The notes under the pieces are model-generated. The model was not told the DNA's origin. It was given only the letters and a program-made list of their open reading frames with translations, and did no database searches. Shown here in pieces: positions 39,831-48,434 of a stretch of DNA of 51,167 bases; within the stretch, counting starts at the first letter, position 1, and each line of letters begins with the position of its first letter. The stretch lies in the NCBI GenBank assembly GCA_023412805.1, contig JAEZRM010000051.1, positions 1 to 51,167 on the forward strand, in the 5' to 3' direction. This DNA is from Pseudomonadota bacterium (GTDB lineage: Bacteria; Pseudomonadota; Alphaproteobacteria; Rhizobiales; Hyphomicrobiaceae). A program made the position numbers and the translations under genes.

Positions 39831-42197
39831 ATGGCGCGTGAACATTCAGCAATTCCAGCGATTTCCCAGTTCATCTGGGATGCGAAATATCGCCTGAAGT
39901 CGGCTGATGGCGCGCCGCTCGAAGCCGGCGTCGCGGACACGTGGGCGCGGCTCGCCGCGGCTGGCGCCAGTGTCGAGAAGGCGCGCGTGCGCAAGGCTTG
40001 GCATAAGCGCTTTCTGGATGTGCTCACGGATTTCCATTTCCTCCCCGCGGGGCGCATCATTGCCGGCGCGGGCTCCAGCCGTGATGTCACGCTCTTCAAC
40101 TGCTTCGTCATGGGGCCGATCGGCGACGACCTCGGCTCGATCTTCGAGAACGTCAAGGAAGCCGCCCTCACCATGCAGAAGGGGGGCGGCATCGGTCATG
40201 ACTTCTCGACGCTGAGGCCGATGGGCGCGCTCGTGAAAAGCGTCGGCGCTGGCGCCTCGGGGCCGGTCAGCTTCATGGATGTGTGGGATTCCATGTGCAA
40301 GACCATCATGTCGGCCGGCCAGCGGCGCGGCGCGATGATGGCCACCATGCGCTGCGACCATCCCGACATCGAGACCTTCATCGACGCCAAATCCGATCCT
40401 GCGCGTCTGAGAAACTTCAACCTCTCGGTTCTCGTCACCGACGCCTTCATGGACGCCGTCGAGCGCGACGACACCTGGGCGCTCACGTTCGAGGGCACGG
40501 TCTACCGCACGGTCCGCGCGCGCGCGCTGTGGGAGCGCATCATGCGCGCGACCTATGGCTATGCCGAGCCGGGCGTGATCTTCATCGATCGCGTCAATGC
40601 GATGAACAATCTCGCCTACTGCGAGGAGATTCGCGCGACCAATCCCTGCGGCGAGCAGCCTCTGCCGCCTTATGGTGCGTGCCTGCTCGGCTCGATCAAT
40701 CTAGCGGCGCTCGTCCGCGACCCGTTCACGGCCATCGCGCGCATCGACGAGGCCCGCCTTGCCGAGCTCGTGCCGGTCGCCGTGCGCTTTCTCGACAATA
40801 TGATCGATCTTTCGCATTACCCGCTGGAGGCGCAGCGCCAGGAGGCCAGGTCCAAGCGCCGCATCGGTCTCGGCATCACCGGCCTCGGCGATGCGCTCGC
40901 CATGTGCGGCCTGCGTTACGATGCAGAGGATGCGCGCGCGCTCGCCGAGCGGATCATGGAGCAGATTGCGACGCTGGCCTATGGCGCGAGCGCGGAAATC
41001 GCCGCGGAGAAAGGCGCTTTCCCGCTTTACGATGCGGCGGCTTTTCTTGCTGCCCCGAATGTCGCGCGCCTTCCCGAGCATGTCCGGCACGCGATCGCGC
41101 AGAACGGCATTCGCAATGGCTGCCTGACGTCGATTGCGCCGACGGGTACGATCTCGCTTCTCGCCGGTAATGTGTCGAGCGGTATCGAGCCGATCTTCGA
41201 CCTTGCGTACAAGCGCCGCGTGCGTGGCGCGGGCGACAGTGTCAGCGAGGAGAGGGTCGAGGACTACGCTTATCGCCGTTTCCGGCAGCAGGCTGGCGCC
41301 GATGCGCCTCTGCCCACCGCGTTCGTCACTGCGCACATGCTGGCGCCCGCTGCGCATCTTGCCATGCAGGCCGCCCTGCAGAAGCACGTCGACAGCGCCA
41401 TCTCGAAAACCATCAACTGCCCTGTCGACATGCCCTTCGAGGCTTTTGAGAGCATCTATACCGAGGCGTACGCTCTCGGCCTCAAGGGTTGCACGACCTA
41501 CCGGCCGAACCCGGTGACCGGCTCGGTGCTGGAGGCGGCTTCGGCGGCGGCCACGGAGATGCAGCCATCCATGCCGTCGCCGCGCACAGGCGATGTCGTC
41601 TACATGGCGCCCCCGCTCGAGCGCGATCCCGTTTTGCCGGGCTTTACCTACAAGCTGAAGTGGCAGGCGAGCGATCACGCCATCTACGTGACGATGAACG
41701 ATATCGAGCGCGACGGGCGCCGCCGCCCCTTCGAGATCTTCATCAACACGAAGAATCTCGAGCACTACGCCTGGACGGTGGCACTTACGCGCATGATCAG
41801 CGCCGTGTTCCGCCGCGGTGGTGATGTCACCTTCGTCGTCGAGGAGTTGAAGGCCGTATTCGATCCCCAGGGCGGGCAGTGGATGGGCGGCCGTTATGTG
41901 CCGAGCCTGCTGGCGGCCATCGGTGAGATCATCGAGGCGCACATGATCCGCATTGGCTTCCTGACACCTGCGGAGGGGCGCGGCGCGGGTCGCCAGGACG
42001 TGCCGGCGCCGGCGAGGGCGCTCGCCGCCGACGCCGCGTCTGCCGCTTTGGCGAGCGGTGCCACATGGACGCCCCTGGGTGCGCCGAGCGCTATGAGAGG
42101 GGGCACACGCCGGTGTCCGAAATGCCAAGGTAATCAGTTTCTTCCGCAGGAAGGCTGCCATCTCTGCTTAGATTGTGGTTATTCAACATGCGGTTAG
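39831..42197 (+). CDS. nrdJ: Adenosylcobalamin-dependent (class II) ribonucleotide reductase
   Basis: The 788-aa enzyme has the class II motifs FNCFVMGPIGDDLGSIFENV and MQKGGGIGHDFSTLRPMGA. The catalytic loop NPCGEQPLPPYGACLLGSINL lies near residue 271 and includes the radical Cys and Glu. It also has IGLGITGLGDALAMCGLRY, IAPTGTISLLAGNVSSGIEPIFDLAYKRR and TVEELKAVF-type FVVEELKAVFDP. The C-terminus carries four Cys (CPKCQGNQF, CHLCLDCGYSTCG) for a zinc ribbon and the CxxxC-like redox tail. It reduces ribonucleotides to deoxy forms using B12. It is a compact form compared with the ~1,200-aa NrdJ of several Rhizobiales. The promoter carries LexA and NrdR-like boxes. Confidence 0.95.
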   Translation: MAREHSAIPAISQFIWDAKYRLKSADGAPLEAGVADTWARLAAAGASVEKARVRKAWHKRFLDVLTDFHFLPAGRIIAGAGSSRDVTLFNCFVMGPIGDDLGSIFENVKEAALTMQKGGGIGHDFSTLRPMGALVKSVGAGASGPVSFMDVWDSMCKTIMSAGQRRGAMMATMRCDHPDIETFIDAKSDPARLRNFNLSVLVTDAFMDAVERDDTWALTFEGTVYRTVRARALWERIMRATYGYAEPGVIFIDRVNAMNNLAYCEEIRATNPCGEQPLPPYGACLLGSINLAALVRDPFTAIARIDEARLAELVPVAVRFLDNMIDLSHYPLEAQRQEARSKRRIGLGITGLGDALAMCGLRYDAEDARALAERIMEQIATLAYGASAEIAAEKGAFPLYDAAAFLAAPNVARLPEHVRHAIAQNGIRNGCLTSIAPTGTISLLAGNVSSGIEPIFDLAYKRRVRGAGDSVSEERVEDYAYRRFRQQAGADAPLPTAFVTAHMLAPAAHLAMQAALQKHVDSAISKTINCPVDMPFEAFESIYTEAYALGLKGCTTYRPNPVTGSVLEAASAAATEMQPSMPSPRTGDVVYMAPPLERDPVLPGFTYKLKWQASDHAIYVTMNDIERDGRRRPFEIFINTKNLEHYAWTVALTRMISAVFRRGGDVTFVVEELKAVFDPQGGQWMGGRYVPSLLAAIGEIIEAHMIRIGFLTPAEGRGAGRQDVPAPARALAADAASAALASGATWTPLGAPSAMRGGTRRCPKCQGNQFLPQEGCHLCLDCGYSTCG

Positions 42198-42431
42198 AAA
42201 GCATCACGCCGCCGTAATGCTCATGCCGGAGAAAGTGTATCCGCTGCGCCACATGTTAGTGGCCCATTAACAAAACCGTGTGATGCAGGATTTTCGAACT
42301 TGAATAATATGCGTATACGACAAACTTCTCGGGAGCTGTTCTGCAGTCCTGTGCGTTCAGCGTTGGAAGTTATTGTTGGTGTGCGCCAGTTTTGGGTGCG
42401 GTGGTTTGTTGTGTTTTGAGAGTGTGCCGAT

Positions 42432-42866
42432 ATGGCTGTGCGTCGGACAGAGAGTGTAAGTAAGCGTGCGAAGGAGCGGCGAGAGCCTGCGCCCGTGCGC
42501 CCTGCGCCTGATGCCGCCAGCACGACCGCTTGGCGCGGCGCCTCCGGAACTGTCTACACCCACACCGCGACGAGCCTCATCTATTGCCCCGAGATGCCGG
42601 AAGCGACGTATCTGCTTCTGCATCGCGATGCCGGCGGCGCGGTGCGCGTGCTCCGCGTCGGAACACTCGATAGCAAGACCCGCTCTCTGAACCTCGCGCG
42701 GATCCGCCAGGTGGGTGCAACGCTCGGCGCCAACGAGGTGCACTTCCGCGTCGAGCGCACATCAGCGGCTGAGCGTGCGCGCATCGCTTTCGACATCGAG
42801 AACGGTCTGGCTGGAAGCGCCGCGCTTGCGGAAATGGCTTTCGACCGCGCGCATCAGCCGGCCTGA
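42432..42866 (+). CDS. Conserved hypothetical protein downstream of nrdJ
   Basis: The 144-aa protein starts with a basic, Pro/Ala-rich tail (residues 1-35). Its compact domain carries SGTVYTHTATSLIYCPEMPEATYLLLHR, then LDSKTRSLNLARIRQVGATLGANEVHFRVE, and an acidic helix ARIAFDIENG. I have the impression of a small alphaproteobacterial family with an invariant Tyr-Cys-Pro and LGANEVH but no assigned function. It has no signal peptide or membrane segment. A 234-bp gap separates it from nrdJ, so joint transcription is uncertain. Confidence 0.7.
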   Translation: MAVRRTESVSKRAKERREPAPVRPAPDAASTTAWRGASGTVYTHTATSLIYCPEMPEATYLLLHRDAGGAVRVLRVGTLDSKTRSLNLARIRQVGATLGANEVHFRVERTSAAERARIAFDIENGLAGSAALAEMAFDRAHQPA

Positions 42867-42965
42867 GAATTCCATTACAAAATGAGTTACAGCGTGCCAT
42901 CGGCGTGTGATGGTTCGCGTTCGCGCGTGCCGCGCGAGCGAGGGCCAGCCCTCGCGCTCCCAGCC

Positions 42966-43007
42966 GGGGGACACCCCCGGAACCCCCGCCTTTTTTGAAT
43001 TTGGAGC
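42966..43007 (+). repeat. GC-rich intergenic repeat, copy 1
   Basis: A hairpin CCGGGGG-aca-CCCCCGG (starting at 42964) is followed by a C-run, TTTTTT and TGAATTTGGAGC. The same order of parts occurs at 50865-50905 and, inverted, at 51063-51104. The stem plus T-run could also act as a terminator of the gene ending at 42866. Confidence 0.7.
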
Positions 43008-43123
43008 GGGCGGTGAAGACAATCGTCATAAAAACGGAAGGTCGGAAGAGTGTCTTCGTCGCGCCAGGAGGCGCGCATCAACACATGCAGGGATGCAGGG
43101 ACTGGTCTCCGCCCGCGAAGCGG

Positions 43124-43588
43124 CTATTCGGTCGGCAGCCCGCGCGCCAGCGCCAGCAGCACTTTGAGATGTGTGGACGTCTCGAACGGCGCCACACGCA
43201 CAAGGGGGATCTCCGCCCCGAGCAGGCTCATGCTCGGCTGCGGATCGGGCAGACGCGCGATTGCGACAGGCTCGGCAAGCTCGACAGCCAGGACGAGCCG
43301 TGCGGTGGCAGCGTACGGCACTTCCATAATACCGACGCCGCGCACCTCGATCCGCCCGGCGATAGCATCCGGCGGACGCGCGATCAGGCCGCGTACGGTT
43401 TCCTCGACAATAACCTGATCGTCCGCCACAAGCTGGCCTAAGCAGTGCCGCCCGTCGATCCAGGCCCCCTGCAGGATGCAGCGGAGCGCGAGGTCCGACT
43501 TGCCCGAGCCGGGCGGGCCGAGGATCAGCGCGGCCCGATCGCCGAGAGCGATGGTGGTAGCGTGGATCTGTACCGTTGCCCCGCTCAT
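43124..43588 (-). CDS. hprK: HPr kinase/phosphorylase C-terminal domain protein
   Basis: The 154-aa protein is the short alphaproteobacterial form of HprK, keeping only the catalytic domain. Walker A is GPPGSGKSDLALR (residues 24-36); the family motif IEVRGVGIMEVPY and the following Leu-rich segment are clear. In this group it phosphorylates HPr on Ser within the nitrogen/carbon PTS. It usually sits next to chvGI and PTS EIIA/HPr genes, which are absent here, so it is an isolated copy. It is divergent from the IlvD/Edd dehydratase gene. Confidence 0.9.
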   Translation of the reverse strand: MSGATVQIHATTIALGDRAALILGPPGSGKSDLALRCILQGAWIDGRHCLGQLVADDQVIVEETVRGLIARPPDAIAGRIEVRGVGIMEVPYAATARLVLAVELAEPVAIARLPDPQPSMSLLGAEIPLVRVAPFETSTHLKVLLALARGLPTE

Positions 43589-43702
43589 GTCCTCTGGCTG
43601 TCCTTAAGGCTGATATGCGCCGCGCGATCCGAGTATGTCCGAGCCGGGCGCCATCCGCTATGGTCCTTCCTGGAAACGTTCTCGGAAGCAGGGGCACCAA
43701 CC

Positions 43703-45529
43703 ATGAAAAACGGCAAAAAGGCATCGAACGGCAGCCGCAAGATCAAGCCGTCGGAGCTGCGCTCCAAGGCGTGGTTCGACAATCCCGACAACGCCGACAT
43801 GACGGCGCTCTATCTCGAGCGCACGATGAACTTCGGCCTGACGCTGGATGAGCTGCAGTCGGGGAAGCCGATCATCGGCATCGCGCAGTCGGGCTCGGAT
43901 CTCTCGCCGTGCAACCGGCATCATCTCGTTCTTGCCGAGCGCGTGCGTGAAGGCATTCGCGAGGCGGGTGGTATCGCCTTCGAGTTTCCGCTTCATCCGA
44001 TCCAGGAGACGTGCAAGCGACCGACCGCGAGCCTCGACCGCAATCTCGCTTATCTTTCGCTCGTCGAAGTCCTCTACGGCTACCCGCTCGATGGCGTCGT
44101 GCTGACGACGGGTTGCGATAAGACTACGCCCTCGCAGATCATGGCGGCGGCGACCGTCGATCTGCCGGCGATCGTGCTCTCGGGTGGACCGATGCTCAAC
44201 GGCTGGTTCAAGGGCGAGCGCACGGGCTCCGGCACGATCGTGTGGAAGGCGCGCGAGATGATGGCGCGCGGCGAGATCGAGTACAAAGAGTTCCTTGAGC
44301 TGGTTGCGTCGTCGGCACCGTCTGCGGGCCACTGCAACACCATGGGCACGGCTTCGACCATGAACAGTCTCGCTGAGGCGCTGGGCATGAGCCTGCCCGG
44401 CTGTGCGGCGATCCCCGGTCCGTATCGCGAGCGCCAGCAGATGGCGTACCTCACCGGCAAGCGCATTGTCGAAATGGTGTGGGAGGATCTGAAGCCGTCG
44501 GATGTGTTGACGCGCCATGCCTTCGAGAACGCGATCGTCGTGAACTCCGCAATCGGCGGCTCGACGAATGCGCCGATCCACCTGAACGCGATCGCGGCTC
44601 ACATCGGCGTCGAACTTGACAACGATGACTGGGAGAAGATCGGCTACGACGTTCCGCTGATCGTGAACCTGCAGCCGGCCGGCGAGTATCTCGGCGAGGA
44701 GTATCACCGCGCGGGCGGCGTGCCGGCCGTGGTCGCAGAGCTGATTGGGAAGGGCAAGATCAACAAGAAAGCCATGACCGTGAACGGCCGGTCGCTCCAT
44801 GAGAACTGCGAAGGCAAGTTCGCGTCGGATCGCGATGTCATCAAGACGTACGATCAGCCGATGAAGCGCAGCGCCGGCTTCCTGAATTTCAAGGGCAACC
44901 TGTTCGACAGCGCGATCATGAAAGCGTCGGTAATATCCGATGAGTTCCGCGAGCGCTACTTGTCGAACCCGAAGGATCCCGAGGCCTTCGAGGGCCGCGC
45001 GATCGTGTTCGATGGCCCGGAGGACTACCACAAGCGCATCGACGATCCGAAGCTCGAGATCGATGCGTCGTGTCTGCTCTTCATGCGCGGCACGGGGCCG
45101 GTCGGTTATCCCGGTGCAGCCGAGGTCGTGAACATGCGCGCGCCCGACTATCTGCTGAAAAAGGGTATCACCTCGCTGCCGTGCATAGGTGACGGCCGCC
45201 AGTCCGGCACCTCGGGCAGCCCCTCGATCCTCAATGCCTCGCCGGAAGCGGCGACAGGCGGTGGCCTCGCGCTGCTCAAGACGGGCGATATCGTGCGCAT
45301 CGATCTCAGGAAGCGCACGGCTGACATCAAGATCAGTGCGGCCGAGCTTCAGAAGCGGCGCGATGCACTCGCCAAGTCCGGCGGCTACAAGTTCCCGGAT
45401 CACCAGACGCCGTGGCAGGAAATCCAGCGCGGCATCGTCGATGAGCTGTCGAACGGCATGGTGCTGAAGCCGGCCGTGAAGTACCAGCGCATTGCCAAGA
45501 CGAAGGGCTTGCCGCGCGATAATCACTGA
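43703..45529 (+). CDS. IlvD/Edd-family dehydratase (sugar-acid type)
   Basis: The 608-aa enzyme contains the iron-sulfur Cys motifs of the family in GSDLSPCNRHH, TTGCDKTTPSQ and GHCNTMGTASTMN. It also has NSAIGGSTNAPIHLNAIA, KRSAGFLNFKGNLFDSAIMK and the C-terminal DGRQSGTSGSPSILNASPEAA. Length and N-terminus (KIKPSELRSKAWFDNPDNADM) resemble arabinonate/xylonate dehydratases more than branched-chain IlvD. It should dehydrate a 2,3-dihydroxy sugar acid to the 2-keto-3-deoxy acid. ATG 43703 has AGGGG 8 bases before it. The substrate is not determinable here; the adjacent HprK hints at sugar metabolism. Confidence 0.9.
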   Translation: MKNGKKASNGSRKIKPSELRSKAWFDNPDNADMTALYLERTMNFGLTLDELQSGKPIIGIAQSGSDLSPCNRHHLVLAERVREGIREAGGIAFEFPLHPIQETCKRPTASLDRNLAYLSLVEVLYGYPLDGVVLTTGCDKTTPSQIMAAATVDLPAIVLSGGPMLNGWFKGERTGSGTIVWKAREMMARGEIEYKEFLELVASSAPSAGHCNTMGTASTMNSLAEALGMSLPGCAAIPGPYRERQQMAYLTGKRIVEMVWEDLKPSDVLTRHAFENAIVVNSAIGGSTNAPIHLNAIAAHIGVELDNDDWEKIGYDVPLIVNLQPAGEYLGEEYHRAGGVPAVVAELIGKGKINKKAMTVNGRSLHENCEGKFASDRDVIKTYDQPMKRSAGFLNFKGNLFDSAIMKASVISDEFRERYLSNPKDPEAFEGRAIVFDGPEDYHKRIDDPKLEIDASCLLFMRGTGPVGYPGAAEVVNMRAPDYLLKKGITSLPCIGDGRQSGTSGSPSILNASPEAATGGGLALLKTGDIVRIDLRKRTADIKISAAELQKRRDALAKSGGYKFPDHQTPWQEIQRGIVDELSNGMVLKPAVKYQRIAKTKGLPRDNH

Positions 45530-45547
45530 GCGGCGCGAATTGAGCTT

Positions 45548-45579
45548 CGGCCCGCTTGGCAGGAATGCCTCGCGGGCCG
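45548..45579 (+). terminator. Strong hairpin after the dehydratase gene
   Basis: CGGCCCGC (45548-45555) and GCGGGCCG (45572-45579) are exact reverse complements, with an inner GGCA/TGCC hairpin. It lies 19 bases after the stop codon. The U-run is absent (TTGCG follows), so it may be a weak terminator or an RNA stabiliser. Confidence 0.5.
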
Positions 45580-45639
45580 TTGCGCGACGGCTCGGCGGGT
45601 TGCAAGAGTGCCGCCTAAGGAACAACGAAAGGATCGGTC

Positions 45640-46572
45640 ATGCGCATTCTGGTCATGGGTTCGGGCGGTGTCGGCGGCTATTTCGGCGGCCGGCTCGCGG
45701 CGGCGGGCAACGATGTGACGTTCGTTGCGCGCGGGAGCCACCTCGCGGCCATGCGCGAGAACGGCCTCGTCCTCGACAGCCTGCTCGGCGAAGCGCTGGT
45801 CAAGCCGGCCAAAGCGGTGCTCGATCCTGCCGAAGCCGGCACGCCCGATATCGTGATCTTCGCGACCAAGATGGTGGACGCCGAAGCCGCCGCCGCGCAG
45901 CTCAAGCCCGTGGTCGGGCCTGAGACTATCGTGATCGCCTTCCAGAATGGTGTCGAAGGTGCAGACGTCGTCAAGCGGGTGATCCCGGCGGCGCACGTCA
46001 TTCCGGGCGTCGCGCGCATTGCCTCGCATATTCCCCGGCCCGGCGTGATCGAGCATCGCAGCAAGTTCGCGCGCATCGAATTCTCCGAGCCGGATGGATC
46101 GAAGAACGAGAAGCTCGAAGCCTTCCACGCGCTGTGCAAGGCGGCGGGGATCGATGCCATCATGCCGGCGGACATCCGCCGCGCGCAGTGGATCAAGTTC
46201 GCGATGCTGGCTCCGTTCTCCGGTGTGACGGCGCTCACGGGGCACGCGGCCAAGGAGCTGCGCAACGCCGCTGGGACCTATGGCCTCCTGCAAACTGCCG
46301 TCCAGGAAGTGATCGATGTCGCCAAGGCCGAGGGCATCGCCATCAAGCCCGGTGACTACGAGAGCGTCATGAAGACCATCGACGACTTGCCGGACGGCAT
46401 GGTCTCGTCCATGGCGCACGACAAGCGCGCAGGCAAACCCCTTGAAGTGAATTGGCTTTCTGGTGGTGTCGTGCGCGTGGGCGCGCGCCACGGTGTGCCG
46501 ACGCCGACCCACGCCTTCATTGCGCAGGCGCTCTCGGTGGATGCGGCCGGCAAGGCGCGGGAGGGTAAGTAG
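45640..46572 (+). CDS. panE: 2-dehydropantoate 2-reductase
   Basis: The 310-aa NADPH enzyme has the N-terminal Rossmann motif MGSGGVGGYFGGRLAAAGNDVTFVARG. The middle region has KPVVGPETIVIAFQNGVEGAD, and the C-terminal ketopantoate-reductase helical domain has the lysine-containing RRAQWIKFAMLAPFSGVTALT. The D-DLPDGMVSSMAHDKRAGKPLEVNWLSGGVVRVG segment is typical of the family. It reduces ketopantoate in the pantothenate pathway, though paralogues act on other oxo acids. AAGGATCGGTC precedes the ATG. It is 110 bases after the dehydratase gene. Confidence 0.9.
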   Translation: MRILVMGSGGVGGYFGGRLAAAGNDVTFVARGSHLAAMRENGLVLDSLLGEALVKPAKAVLDPAEAGTPDIVIFATKMVDAEAAAAQLKPVVGPETIVIAFQNGVEGADVVKRVIPAAHVIPGVARIASHIPRPGVIEHRSKFARIEFSEPDGSKNEKLEAFHALCKAAGIDAIMPADIRRAQWIKFAMLAPFSGVTALTGHAAKELRNAAGTYGLLQTAVQEVIDVAKAEGIAIKPGDYESVMKTIDDLPDGMVSSMAHDKRAGKPLEVNWLSGGVVRVGARHGVPTPTHAFIAQALSVDAAGKAREGK

Positions 46573-46582
46573 ACGCGCGGGA

Positions 46583-46605
46583 GCTGTAGGAAATATCGCT
46601 ACAGC
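46583..46605 (+). terminator. Hairpin after panE
   Basis: GCTGTAG (46583-46589) and CTACAGC (46599-46605) form a perfect 7-bp stem with a 9-base loop, 10 bases after the panE stop. No clear U-run follows, so function as a terminator is uncertain. Confidence 0.4.
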
Positions 46606-46756
46606 CCTAAGTGGAAAACGCGCTCCGTAGGGTTGCTCCTTCGCCACGAGTCCATTAAATTAACCCTCGTCCGCCTCGGGGGAGACGGGAATTGGCCATA
46701 GCCGTGGCGATGCCGCCACAATTCGGCGAAGGCCTGGATGACGGGGGGAGTTTCCC

Positions 46757-47002
46757 ATGATCATGCGTGCCGGCATCGCATTTGCCCTCGTGCTCGCGCT
46801 TGCGGGCTGCCGTGACGACCTCACCGCGATGAAACTTGGCGGTCCGGGTTATGGCACGGTCGCGGAGGCGCAAGCTCAGGAGCGTTTCGGTATCGATCGG
46901 CTACCGGAGAAGACCATGGGCGACCGTATGCTCGCGGCGATGGCGCTCGAGCGCGTGACCGGCCTCAAGCCGGACCCTGCCCGGTTCCTCGACAGCCGCT
47001 GA
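46757..47002 (+). CDS. Small predicted lipoprotein
   Basis: The 81-aa protein has a Sec/lipoprotein leader with the lipobox LALAGC, so Cys19 would be lipidated. The remaining 60 residues (RDDLTAMKLGGPGYGTVAEAQAQERFGIDRLPEKT, then DRMLAAMALERVTGLKPDP) show no domain that I recognise. GGGGGAG lies 6 bases before the ATG, supporting expression. It stands alone between panE and the convergent ROK gene. Function is unknown. Confidence 0.7.
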   Translation: MIMRAGIAFALVLALAGCRDDLTAMKLGGPGYGTVAEAQAQERFGIDRLPEKTMGDRMLAAMALERVTGLKPDPARFLDSR

Positions 47003-47051
47003 TCCAAGCGAATTTCTCAATTGGTCCTACAGCCAGAGCAGTGACGCGGCC

Positions 47052-48023
47052 TCACGCCTGTGCGCCGTGCCAGAGCCAAGCCGCCCCGCGCGCACCTGAT
47101 GCATCGCCCCAGCGGGGCGGGCGGATGTCGACGCGCGTATCCTCGGCAAAGATGTGCGGCGTCATGAGCGCGGGCAGCTGCTCGTAGAGATGCCTGAGCC
47201 GCGAGAGGCCGCCGCCGAGCACGATCACATCCGGATCGAGGATGTTCACGACGTGGGCAAGGCCGCGCGCGAGGCGGCTCGCGTGACGATCGAGCGCGAT
47301 GCGGGCCCGTTCCTCGCCCAATGCGGCGCGCGCGACAATGTCCTCGGCCCGGGTCGTCGCGCCGCCATCCTGGAGGTAGGCCGCTGCGAGTGCCGGGCCC
47401 GACACCCAGGTTTCCATGCAGCCGCGCCGCCCACACCAGCAGAGTGGGCCGGGCAACTCATCCGCGTTCGCCCACGGTAGCGGGTTGTGTCCCCATTCGC
47501 CGCCAATGCCACGCGGCCCGTCCAGTAGGCGACCGTCGATCACGACGCCGGCGCCGCAGCCCGTCCCGAGAATGATGCCGAGCACGTTACGCGCGCCCGC
47601 CGCCGCCCCATCGAGCGCCTCCGAGAGGGCGAAGCAATTGGCGTCATTGGCGAGGCGTGCGGGCAGCCGGAGGCGCTTTTCGAGATCCGGACCGAGTGTC
47701 CTTCCATTGAGCCAGGTGGAGTTGGCGTTCTGCAGGCGCCCGCTTTGCGGCGAGATCGAGCCCGGAGTCGCAACGCCGATCGTGCATGAGGCGGCCCCAG
47801 GCTCGGCCGCAGCTTCGAGGCGCAACTCATCGACGAGCGCCGCAATGGTCTCGATGGTTCCCGCGTAGTCGTCGCGTGGCGTCGGCACGCGGCGGCGCGG
47901 ACGCTCGACGCCGGCCTCGTCCATGACGACGCCTTCGATCTTGGTGCCGCCGAGATCGATGCCGATCCTGAGCGGCAGCGGCTTGCGCGCGATGGATACC
48001 GCGACCGGGGCCCGCATCCGCAT
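47052..48023 (-). CDS. ROK-family sugar kinase
   Basis: The 323-aa protein has the ROK phosphate motif GIDLGGTKIEGVVMDEAG and the ATP/adenosine region IGVATPGSIS. The zinc signature is CWCGRRGCMETWVSGPAL (CxCGxxGCxE), preceded by GIGGEWGHNPLP with the catalytic His. This is the fructokinase/N-acetylglucosamine kinase type rather than a repressor, as there is no N-terminal HTH. The sugar is unknown. It starts 5 bases after the DUF3572 gene, so both are one transcript; ATG 48017 with GAGGAG at normal distance may be the true start. Confidence 0.9.
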   Translation of the reverse strand: MRMRAPVAVSIARKPLPLRIGIDLGGTKIEGVVMDEAGVERPRRRVPTPRDDYAGTIETIAALVDELRLEAAAEPGAASCTIGVATPGSISPQSGRLQNANSTWLNGRTLGPDLEKRLRLPARLANDANCFALSEALDGAAAGARNVLGIILGTGCGAGVVIDGRLLDGPRGIGGEWGHNPLPWANADELPGPLCWCGRRGCMETWVSGPALAAAYLQDGGATTRAEDIVARAALGEERARIALDRHASRLARGLAHVVNILDPDVIVLGGGLSRLRHLYEQLPALMTPHIFAEDTRVDIRPPRWGDASGARGAAWLWHGAQA

Positions 48024-48028
48024 TCTCC

Positions 48029-48346
48029 TCAGAAGTCGCCGTCGCGCTGCAGCCGCTCGAACGCGGGCGTGACATCCTCGGGCCGGTGGCCGCCGTTCGC
48101 CGCGAATACGAGCAGCAGAGATTCGTCGGCGAGGAGATACTCCAGCACGGCCACCAAGGTCGCGTCTTCGCGGGCTCTTGTCCTGAGTTCGGCGGCATCC
48201 ATGCCGGTCACATTGAGAAACTTCGTAATTCTTAACGCATCGCTCGCAATGAAGAGCAGCGCGTCCAATCCTAATTGTCGAGCCGTTTCAATGGGCGGCA
48301 TCATGTCGCGAGCGTTGTTTTTCCGCATCCTTGGCCTGCCTCCCAC
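48029..48346 (-). CDS. DUF3572 family protein
   Basis: The 105-aa protein has the DUF3572 pattern: ALLFIASDALRITKFLNVTGMDAAELR, then ATLVAVLEYLLADESLLLVFAANGG, with the end ...FERLQRDGDF. It has no known function. It lies back-to-back with divK in Rhizobiales, as here. ATG 48328 is the alternative start. Placement upstream of and co-directional with the ROK gene is seen in this window but need not reflect function. Confidence 0.85.
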   Translation of the reverse strand: MGGRPRMRKNNARDMMPPIETARQLGLDALLFIASDALRITKFLNVTGMDAAELRTRAREDATLVAVLEYLLADESLLLVFAANGGHRPEDVTPAFERLQRDGDF

Positions 48347-48434
48347 AGTCTTGAGCCGGCATTCTTAAACATATCCTTAGGCTTTTGGCGCAGTGTGGTC
48401 TCCAACCAAGCAGACGATTCGGCGGAAGCGTCCG

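Noticed and set aside
46650..46675. CtrA-like TTAA pair near the small lipoprotein gene
   Set aside because: The TTAA motifs are only one base apart and do not fit the TTAA-N7-TTAA consensus.
48366..48383. CtrA box before divK
   Set aside because: TTAAACATATCCTTAG has the right half-sites but the spacing is 8 rather than 7 bases and the second half is TTAG.
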